Positions 1-8,149 of a DNA stretch of 64,000 nt are shown here, one piece after another; the first letter of the stretch is position 1, and every line of letters starts with the position of its first letter. The notes beneath the pieces are model-generated. The model was not told the DNA's origin. It was given only the letters and a program-made list of their open reading frames with translations, and did no database searches. The translations under genes and the position numbers were made by a program. The DNA is from Panagrolaimus kolymaensis (Eukaryota; Nematoda; Chromadorea; Rhabditida; Panagrolaimidae), in assembly GCA_028622995.1 (NCBI GenBank), contig JAJQJQ010000008.1, forward strand, positions 3,720,001-3,784,000. The letters are read 5' to 3'.

Positions 1-469
1 TTATAATTTTTTACATTTGTTTTGAAACTATGCCACCATTTTCTCTTCGAGGAGAAATAAATGATTTTGTCTATTAATAAAGCATCTTCAGTTGCTAAAA
101 ATTCAGATAAAAAACTTCCAAACACAAGTTTGATATTTATAATTTTTTACATTTGTTTTGAAACTATGCCACCATTTTCTCTTCGAGGAGAAATAAATGA
201 TTTTGTCTATTAATAAAGCATCTTCAGTTGCTAAAAATTCAGATAAAAAACTTCCAAACACAAGTTTGATATTTATAATTTTTTACATTTGTTTTGAAAC
301 TATGCCACCATTTTCTCTTCGAGGAGAAATAAATGATTTTGTCTATTAATAAAGCATCTTCAGTTGCTAAAAATTCAGATAAAAAACTTCCAAACACAAG
401 TTTGATATTTATAATTTTTTACATTTGTTTTGAAACTATGCCACCATTTTCTCTTCGAGGAGAAATAAA

Positions 470-590
470 AGTTTTTGGTTTTTAATAAAGCATCAGCAGT
501 TGCTAAAAATTCAGAAGAAAAAATTTCAAACACAATTTTAATATTTTTAAATTTTTATTTTGGTTTGGAAACTATGTCACCATATTCTCT
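470..590 (+). repeat. Right-type monomer embedded in the left array
   Basis: This single monomer breaks the homogeneity of the left array. It has AAAAGTTTTTGGTTTTTAAT in place of ATGATTTTGTCTATTAAT, AGAAGAAAAAATTTC, and TTTTTAAATTTTTATTTTGG followed by TTGGAAAC. All of these resemble the right array. It also has private changes (ATGTCACCATATTCTC). It is either a relic of the ancestral monomer type or a conversion from the right subfamily. Confidence 0.8.
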
Positions 591-1963
591 TCGAGGAGAA
601 ATAAATGATTTTGTCTATTAATAAAGCATCTTCAGTTGCTAAAAATTCAGATAAAAAACTTCCAAACACAAGTTTGATATTTATAATTTTTTACATTTGT
701 TTTGAAACTATGCCACCATTTTCTCTTCGAGGAGAAATAAATGATTTTGTCTATTAATAAAGCATCTTCAGTTGCTAAAAATTCAGATAAAAAACTTCCA
801 AACACAAGTTTGATATTTATAATTTTTTACATTTGTTTTGAAACTATGCCACCATTTTCTCTTCGAGGAGAAATAAATGATTTTGTCTATTAATAAAGCA
901 TCTTCAGTTGCTAAAAATTCAGATAAAAAACTTCCAAACACAAGTTTGATATTTATAATTTTTTACATTTGTTTTGAAACTATGCCACCATTTTCTCTTC
1001 GAGGAGAAATAAATGATTTTGTCTATTAATAAAGCATCTTCAGTTGCTAAAAATTCAGATAAAAAACTTCCAAACACAAGTTTGATATTTATAATTTTTT
1101 ACATTTGTTTTGAAACTATGCAACCATTTTCTCTTCGAGGAGAAATAAATGATTTTGTCTATTAATAAAGCATCTTCAGTTGCTAAAAATTCAGATAAAA
1201 AACTTCCAAACACAAGTTTGATATTTATAATTTTTTACATTTGTTTTGAAACTATGCCACCATTTTCTCTTCGAGGAGAAATAAATGATTTTGTCTATTA
1301 ATAAAGCATCTTCAGTTGCTAAAAATTCAGATAAAAAACTTCCAAACACAAGTTTGATATTTATAATTTTTTACATTTGTTTTGAAACTATGCCACCATT
1401 TTCTCTTCGAGGAGAAATAAATGATTTTGTCTATTAATAAAGCATCTTCAGTTGCTAAAAATTCAGATAAAAAACTTCCAAACACAAGTTTGATATTTAT
1501 AATTTTTTACATTTGTTTTGAAACTATGCCACCATTTTCTCTTCGAGGAGAAATAAATGATTTTGTCTATTAATAAAGCATCTTCAGTTGCTAAAAATTC
1601 AGATAAAAAACTTCCAAACACAAGTTTGATATTTATAATTTTTTACATTTGTTTTGAAACTATGCCACCATTTTCTCTTCGAGGAGAAATAAATGATTTT
1701 GTCTATTAATAAAGCATCTTCAGTTGCTAAAAATTCAGATAAAAAACTTCCAAACACAAGTTTGATATTTATAATTTTTTACATTTGTTTTGAAACTATG
1801 CCACCATTTTCTCTTCGAGGAGAAATAAATGATTTTGTCTATTAATAAAGCATCTTCAGTTGCTAAAAATTCAGATAAAAAACTTCCAAACACAAGTTTG
1901 ATATTTATAATTTTTTACATTTGTTTTGAAACTATGCCACCATTTTCTCTTCGAGAAGAAATA

Positions 1964-2072
1964 AAAGTTTTTGGCTTTTAATAAAGCATTATCAGTTGCT
2001 AAAAATTCAGAAGAAAAACTTTCAAACACAAGTTTGATATTTTTAAATTTTTATTTTGGATGGAAACTATGC
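1964..2072 (+). repeat. Terminal truncated monomer of the left array (right-like type)
   Basis: The last unit of the left array carries AAAAGTTTTTGGCTTTTAAT and TTTTTAAATTTTTATTTTGG, as right-array monomers do. It also has AGAAGAAAAACTTTC, which it partly shares with the odd monomer near 470-590. It is cut after GAAACTATGC, in mid-monomer, where kinase-like sequence begins at 2073. This is the junction between satellite and gene-derived DNA. Confidence 0.8.
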
Positions 2073-2461
2073 GTTGATGGAAGAGGTTTGAGAGGGTTTT
2101 CAATTCTTGTTTGTTCATCAAGTGACAGATCATCCAATAGAATTCCATAAGTACCTTTATTATTTGATGGCGATGGTGTATCAACACAAATTACAGGAGT
2201 AACAGCAGCACTTGTTTCTAATTGTCGTTGAGTTTTAGATGCATCAGAAGATTTTTGTGATAAATCAAGTTCACCATTAGAATCAGGTTCACGCTCCGGT
2301 ATCCCTTTCAACCATGGATGAGAAAGTAATTCCGCAACAGATTTTCTTTTACTTGGAATTGTATTTAGCATTTGACACAAGAAAACTGTTTTAGTTTCCG
2401 CTGCAAAAAATGTTTGATAAAAATAAAATGATTTTATTAATTTTGTGGCCTTCACTAATAT
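2051..2461 (-). pseudogene. Truncated SRPK-like kinase fragment (paralogue of the 3515-6675 gene)
   Basis: Bases 2073-2384 match 4586-4903, part of exon 7 of the complete kinase gene. A hand alignment gives about 24 substitutions and one 6-base gap over some 312 bases. The fragment keeps the C-lobe end of the kinase (FLCQMLNTIPSKRKS, then AELLSHPWLK) and part of the tail (LLDDLSLDEQTRIENPLKPLP). Upstream, ETKTVFLCQ aligns with ETEQQIDFLCQ of the full gene, and CAG|ATATTAGTG at 2461 resembles the exon 7 start CAG|ATATTTGTG. If so, about 50 codons of the exon middle are missing. A second acceptor-like TTTTTTGCAG ends at 2401. The frame is open but runs into satellite DNA at 2072 and stops a few codons later. 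There are no N-lobe, HSD or DFG regions. At least 13 of the substitutions change the protein, which suggests relaxed constraint. It is most likely a dead partial duplicate; a transcribed 3' remnant is not excluded. Confidence 0.82.
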
Positions 2462-2482
2462 CTGCAATAATGGAATAACCAA

Positions 2483-3227
2483 TTAATTGAACAAATTCAG
2501 TACTTTGAGACAACGATAACACAATAAAAATTATTACAATAAAATAGAAAATATATATAAACCTTTTCAACATTTTTTTTTGGAGAAATGATTTAACTAC
2601 AGAAAAAAAATGGATAAAATTCGCATATTTTATTGGAACATCTAAAAGCAACCAAGCAACGAGAATATTTTTTAACTTTTTTGAATATAAAAAATTTTGA
2701 AAAGAATTCACGAATGTTAAAAAATAAGAGAGAAAAGAATTTCAACGAATTTGATCTTTTTTTAGCGAATACAAATAATCAAAATATTATCGTGAAATTG
2801 AAACGGAAACGAAAACACAAAAAAAACTTTTTTATAGTTTTTTATTTTAATTTTGTTACAAGAAAAATCAAACTAGCATTATTTAAAATTAAAAACACGC
2901 TAAACCTTTTCATTATTTCACAATTTTTTTTGTTTGCTGAAATTAAATATCCAATGAGATAATTTGCTCTTGGAACATTTTAAACAGCAAATTTTTTTCC
3001 AAGCAAATTCACGGCTTTTGTCTTAAGTCAATCTGTAAATAAAATGTATTTTACTCCTCTAAATGGGTTAATTTATGGACCAATAAAATCTCCTAGATTC
3101 GATAAAATTTCCTCAAGTTGGGAGAATGGAAATGCTACGAAAAAAATAACTTTTGTGCATCCTTATTACTCCATCGAAGTCAAACACGCGAGTTAATAAA
3201 CTTCATCATCGATTACATAAAAGTATT
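2483..3227. other. Gene-poor AT-rich stretch, nothing recognised
   Basis: Two frames of about 100 codons exist here (plus 2633-2962, minus 2391-2711). Both are dominated by Lys, Asn, Phe and Ile, as expected from random AT-rich DNA, and neither shows a family motif. In the minus frame, a short run (STEFVQLIG) weakly resembles STELIFKLID before the DFG motif of the full kinase. That could be a decayed continuation of the fragment or chance. No RNA gene or satellite unit was seen. Confidence 0.5.
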
Positions 3228-3241
3228 TTTATTCATTTATT
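3228..3241 (-). terminator. Candidate poly(A) signals of the kinase gene
   Basis: On the minus strand two AATAAA hexamers lie at 3236-3241 and 3228-3233, about 275 bases after the kinase stop codon. No AATAAA was found between the stop and this point, so these are the best candidates by eye. Variant hexamers nearer the stop are possible. Confidence 0.35.
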
Positions 3242-3514
3242 AGAAATCTAATTATTCAACAATAAAAAAAGAAACAAAAATAAATAATACATAAATTCTA
3301 AGGTTTACACAATTTACTATTCTCATTCATTTCGATCGAACCATAATATTACCATAACTTTCATGCAGCTATCTAAAAAGATAAAAGAATGAATATATGT
3401 ACAACTTTTGACAACAAAAAATAACTTACAAAAAAATCAAAATCGCATATTCATAGAAAAACCATATTTTAGCATTAATTAATCCAATTCAACATAACTG
3501 TCCAGTGCACTCGT

Positions 3515-6500
3515 TCAAATATCTGCCGAATTACCAGAAATCATTTCACCAAGTTCATCATCCGAAAAGCTTTCAAACTAAAATAATTTTATTAGAAAAA
3601 GCAATAGACAAAATAATTAAAAACATACCGATGGAGCATTTGACGCGTCGTCTTCAATATAACTTTCACCAGACCCAAACTCTATAAAAGAGTCAATTAA
3701 TAATTAAAAAGAAGATAAAAAACATAAATAAATTGCCATTCGTAAACAAATAAATTTAAAGAAACATACCGCTCATTGTCTTGTTTGAATCTTCTTCGGT
3801 TTCATCTAAGTCTGAGTCTGTTCCATATTCTGTTTCATCTGAACTTACATCATAATTGTAATCATCGTCTTCAGACATTTCAGCATCTTTTTGACAATTT
3901 GCATCAAGAATAATTGGATCAAGTATCGGCTTATAACCTTTGTTTTCAAGCGATTTTCTTCTATCATCAATTTCTTCTTTAGTGATCACTTCATCACGAT
4001 AACTCATTTTCTCTCGATTTGGAAGTTTAAAAAAAACTCTATAACGATGGCCTTTCTTAGGTGCAGATGTGCCCTTAACTAAAAAGAAATTGGTAAATAA
4101 TTAGTATAAAATTAATTAAAGCAAAGTATCAATGAAAAAACTTACTAAGACATTTGTTATCTTTATGCCAGTTTTTATCACTAACCATCACGAACCCAAT
4201 TTTACGCTCAAATCGGATACTTCTTTTACATCTAAAAAAATTTTAATGATTAAAATTCTACAACATGAAATATACTATGAGGTGGTTAATTTTTTTTTTC
4301 AACCAACCTAGCCAAAGCCTAAGCAAAATATAAAACATTTAAAATATTGAATGACTTACTTTGGACACTCAAAAAGGTCGTTATCTTCACGATATGGTAT
4401 TCGCCAATATTTGTGATACAAATAGTATCTGTCATCATTTTCTTTGTAAATAAAAGAATCTAAAAAAGATAAAGAAATAGATAATTCAGTAGAAGAAAAA
4501 AAAGTTACCATATCTTCTGATGTTCTTTGTGGCTTTCTTTGTTTTTCCTATAGCTTTATCAACTTTTTTCGAACGTTTTGGAACAGTTGATGGAAGAGGT
4601 TTGAGAGGGTTTTCAATTCTTGTTTGTTCATCAAGTGACAGATCATCCAATAGAATTCCATAAGAACCTTTATTATTTGATGGCGATGATATATCAACAG
4701 AATCTACAGGAGTTACAGCAGCATTATAACTTGTTTCTTTTAGTCGTTGAGTTTTAGATGCATCAGAAAATTTTTGTGATAAATTAAGTTCACCATTCGA
4801 GATAGGTTCACGCTCAGAAATAACTTTCAACCATGGATGAGAAAGTAATTCAGCAGCAGATTTTCTTTTACTTGGAATCGTATTTAGCATTTGACACAAG
4901 AAATCAATTTGTTGTTCCGTTTCAAGGATATGTGGTCCTCTAAGTTTTTTCCGTAAAGCTTTCTTTAGTTGCTCTTTTGCTTTTTTACTATTATAAAATC
5001 GCGTTGAAAATTTCTTTTTATAACCACGAGGATCTTTGAAACCTTTAAAATGATGACGAGAGAATTTGCCAAACATATTTCTTATTGCCTTGATTTCGTC
5101 GTCTTTAATTGATTTGTCAAATTCGAGAAACTTATTTTTAGTTGATAGCACAAATATCTGAAAAATAGACAAAATATATAAAGTTTTTTATGTTGAAAGT
5201 TTGAAAAAAACTTACAGTAACGCCAAGAGCCCAAATATCATAAGAAGGAAGCAAAGGCGCGCCAAAAAAGTATTCAGGAGGTCGAAAACCATTAGTACCA
5301 GTCTCACTTTCAGTTCCTTCTTTCTAAAAATATGTAAAATGTATAAATGAAATTAATTTACCAAAAACTTACCATAGCATTTCCAAAATCAATTAATTTA
5401 AAGATCAACTCTGTCGATTCTTTTTGGTCAAGCTTTGACATTTCATCAAGTTCTTTTTTAAACAATATACGTCTATCATTTTCATCAAAATCGATGTTTT
5501 TCTGGCATACCATTCGAAGTGATGAAAGGCTTTTTCCAGATTCAACAATTTTTTGCAATTCGCGACGCAAACTTAGTTGAGAAACACAAGTAGCAATGTT
5601 GTGGAGTTTGATATCACTATGAATAAATTTGAGATCATGAACTGTTTTGAGAGCCAGAAGAACATGTTTCGCAACTTTTTTGACTACGGACATTTGTAAA
5701 CCACCATCTTTTGAAGCTTCTTTCATCAGAATATTAAGATCTTTTCCAAGTGGTTCATAAATACCAGCACTTCCCATTTTTTTACCACATGGAAATCGAA
5801 GACGTTCATAGAAGTGCAATATATTTGGATGGTTTGCAGTTTGTTGAAGAATCTATAAAATAAAGTGTTCAATAACAACAAAAATTCTGACTATGATAAA
5901 ATATTACTAATCTTAACTAATTGAAGCTGCTTTTCTTTAAAAGAAATGTTTTCAAGTCATTAATAAAGCGTCCTATACTAATATTTACACCTTATTTAAA
6001 ACTATAACTTACTTCTCTTTCTAACTTTGTCATACCATAATCATATTTAAATACTTTCGCAACTTTGAATTCTTTGCTTTTCATATCGATGACGAGCCAA
6101 ACAACAGAAAATCCACCAAATCCAATTTTGCAAACAACAAGATATTCATTCTTCATCCTAAGAATTATGTTCATTTTAAATATAAAATCAAAAATAGTTA
6201 CCTCATTTTGTTACCAATATCAACCATAAGAATTGTGTCTTTATTAAATCTTTCTTCGCTTTCTTGAGTATTTTGATTAAACACGTCCAAATTATGATTG
6301 ATATTTCCTAATCCATTTGCATTCGAAGTTTTTGCAATCGCCGTTTTCACTTCACTAAAAAATTATTTCAGATAACAAAAATAAAGTTTAAAGAAACTAA
6401 CCTTTGACTTTTTAACTTTGTTTTATCTTCTTTCGATGGATTCGCTAGTGATGGTTCTTAAATGATATAATGATTAGATAAAATTAATAATAATAAAAAA

Positions 6501-6675
6501 AGACATCCAAAATATTCGAAGGATAATAAAAAGGTTATCAAAAAAACTTTTTAAAAAACGTATAAAACTCACCAAAAGGTTTGTCGACTTTAGGTTTTTG
6601 TTTTATTAGTTCATTTCCCATATCACCTGCAGGTCCTCCCATAAGCTTCTTTTTACTTCTTGTTGAATAACTCAT
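3515..6675 (-). CDS. Divergent SRPK-like serine/threonine protein kinase, 12 exons, 767 aa
   Basis: Exons on the minus strand: 6573-6675, 6402-6456, 6202-6354, 6013-6157, 5373-5852, 5216-5323, 4509-5157, 4360-4459, 4146-4231, 3770-4078, 3629-3681, 3515-3577 (TGA). All introns are GT-AG, phases agree, and the total is 2304 nt. What is seen: a Gly-rich loop IGFGGFSVVW (115-124), Lys138 in FKVAKVFK, a likely helix-C Glu152, EPLGKDL (185-191), a catalytic loop HSDIKLHN (230-237), DFGNA (307-311), PPE (327-329), DIWALG (341-346) and HPWL (455-458). HFSTVWL-like, HTDIKPEN-like and D(L/F)GNA motifs, with a spacer (about 240-302) between catalytic loop and DFG, are marks of SRPKs, which phosphorylate SR splicing factors. 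The substrate here is inferred only. Arg in the HRD triad is Ser (Thr in SRPKs). The tail has a basic patch (541-563, KKVDKAIGKTKKATK), a Cys/His cluster (C596, C599, H620, C625) and an acidic end (about 693-767). Start: ATG at 6675, in frame to the first splice. All residues expected for activity are present, so it looks functional. Confidence 0.85.
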
Positions 6676-6680
6676 TTCAT
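6672..6680 (-). promoter_or_regulatory. Two-codon upstream ORF overlapping the kinase start
   Basis: Minus-strand ATGAAATGAG contains a minimal upstream frame (Met-Lys-stop). Its TGA overlaps the ATG of the kinase coding sequence, in the arrangement ATGA. If the mRNA 5' end lies upstream of 6680, ribosomes would meet this ATG first, so it could lower or reinitiate translation. The 5' end is unknown. A TTTAG at 6699-6703 could be a trans-splice acceptor that would keep both ATGs in the message. Confidence 0.4.
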
Positions 6681-7614
6681 GAAATTAATATAATAATACT
6701 AAACAATGTTTAAACAGATGAAGTTTAGGAAAGAATGAAGAAAATCACTTTTTTCTTGGAAATTTTTTTATTTGCGTTTGCGACGACTCTTTGCCAAAAG
6801 CGATGACAATGGAAAAAAAAAATTTTTTGGAAAAATGTAATTTTTTTGTTGTTAAATACTTGTAATTTTCATACATATTTTTACCAATACTTGATTGAAA
6901 CTGATTATATTTTTCAAATTATCCTCTACAATACTGTATAAACTAAATTTCAAAACTTTGAACATAAAAAAAGTTTGTACCCAAATACAATAGGAAGACG
7001 ATGCTAAAATTACGATTTCTTAAACAAGGCTTTGAACAAGTTGCTCGTAAATATATTTAAAAAACCATAAAATTTTTAATCCAAGATGGATAAACACATA
7101 ATTAAGGATTTAACTTTATTGAAATATATAAAAGTATTGTTATGCGTTATTAAAGTTTGACCTTAAATTTTTAATTTTTAAACAGAAAATTCAGAAAAGG
7201 AAAAACAAAGGTGATTGCCACAGACATTTTACGAAAATAAAATAAAAAATGATTTTTAATAAAATAAAAATGATTAATGAGAGTTTGTAAAATCAGTTTA
7301 AATCTTATTCAACCTATGACCATTAATTTTTGGTATATGAGAGTTTTTTGTTAAAGGGTAGTTTTTTACAATATTTAAATTTTTGGTAATCATTTCTGGG
7401 AAATTGACGGAAGGAAACAATTAAAATTTTATTCATTCATTTTTAATTTTTGAAAAATTTAAAATAGAAGATAAATATATTCTCACATATTTTCATTAAG
7501 AAGCAAATAAACAAGAGTTCTCAAAAAATAGCCAATTCTGTTGGTGAAAATACAAATACAAAAGTATCTAAAGCAACTTTTAAATATAAAAATTATTTTT
7601 TAGCTTGGAATTCA
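6681..7614. other. Kinase upstream region, AT-rich, no gene seen
   Basis: This is the presumed promoter side of the minus-strand kinase gene, then unrecognised DNA. It is rich in A and T runs. I see no frame with family motifs, no RNA gene and no convincing promoter element. A more GC-containing patch near 6770-6815 (GCGTTTGCGACGAC, CAAAAGCGATGAC) lies about 100-140 bases upstream of the start and could hold factor sites, but I cannot name any. Confidence 0.4.
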
Positions 7615-8084
7615 TTAAACAAAATCGCTTAGAAGCTTAAAGATGCTAAAAACTCAGAAGAAAATCTAACTAACGAAAGTTTAGTTTAGGAATTTTGTTT
7701 ATTTTATTTATTCTGTGTCTTTTCAATCATTTTCTCTTCAAGGAGCAATAAAATTTTTAATCTTTTTAGAAAGCATTTTCTACTTTTAAAAGACCAGATG
7801 AAAAACTTTCAAACGCAAGTTTAGGAATTTTGTAGTTTTGTGTTTGCAATTTTATGAAACACCAAAGCTATTTTTTGATGCCGTTAATTTATTTTTATCA
7901 TAAGAAAAAAAATGGAGTAAAAATCCAAAGATGTCAAAAATTCAGCAGAAAAACTTTCAAACGCAAATTTACTAATTTTGTATATTTTTTTTATTCGGTG
8001 TCGGTACATCCATTTCTTTTCAAGGAGTAACAAAATTTGTTATCTTTCAATAAAGCATTTTCTCATGCTTAAAATTCTGATGCA
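7615..8084 (+). repeat. Decayed satellite monomers at the inner edge of the right array
   Basis: About three and a half strongly diverged units. Landmarks survive in order: GATGCTAAAAACTCAGAAG (about 7641), CATTTTCTCTTCAAGGAGCA (about 7729), AGAAAGCATTTTC, AGATGAAAAACTTTCAAACG (about 7795), GTCAAAAATTCAGCAGAAAA (about 7935), CATTTCTTTTCAAGGAGTAA (about 8011) and CAATAAAGCATTTTC (about 8050). The spacing between the two CAAGGAG landmarks is about two monomers. The phase and orientation match the array that follows. Confidence 0.85.
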
Positions 8085-8149
8085 AAACTTTCAAACACAA
8101 GTTTGATATTTTTAAATTTTTATTTTGGATTAGAAACTATGCCATCCTT

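Larger units (their letters stand above)
1..2072 (+). repeat. Left satellite array, 136-bp monomer (left subfamily)
   Basis: About 15 head-to-tail monomers of 136 bp; the GGAGAAATAAATGATTTTG landmark recurs at 51, 187, 323 and so on. The dominant unit is nearly identical from copy to copy. It is told from the right array by ATGATTTTGTCTATTAATAAAG, AGATAAAAAACTTCC and ATTTATAATTTTTTACATTTG. Two units (about 470-590 and 1964-2072) are of another type, closer to the right array. The array starts before the window and ends in mid-monomer at the kinase fragment. No gene is seen; frames are short and break at each monomer because 136 is not a multiple of three. Confidence 0.96.

Noticed and set aside
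1999..2187. Minus-strand frame of 62 codons
   Set aside because: It is another frame of the kinase fragment and satellite junction; the frame matching the full kinase is the meaningful one.
2391..2711. Minus-strand frame of 106 codons with a hydrophobic run
   Set aside because: The composition is that of AT-rich noise. The weak STEFVQLIG likeness to the kinase is noted, but is too short to call a coding exon.
2633..2962. Plus-strand frame of 109 codons
   Set aside because: It is rich in Lys, Asn, Phe and Ile, as expected of random AT-rich sequence, with no recognisable motif or splice support.
3505..5580. Plus-strand frames at 3505-3687, 3891-4082 and 5347-5580
   Set aside because: They are antisense to exons or introns of the kinase gene, which is strongly supported on the minus strand.
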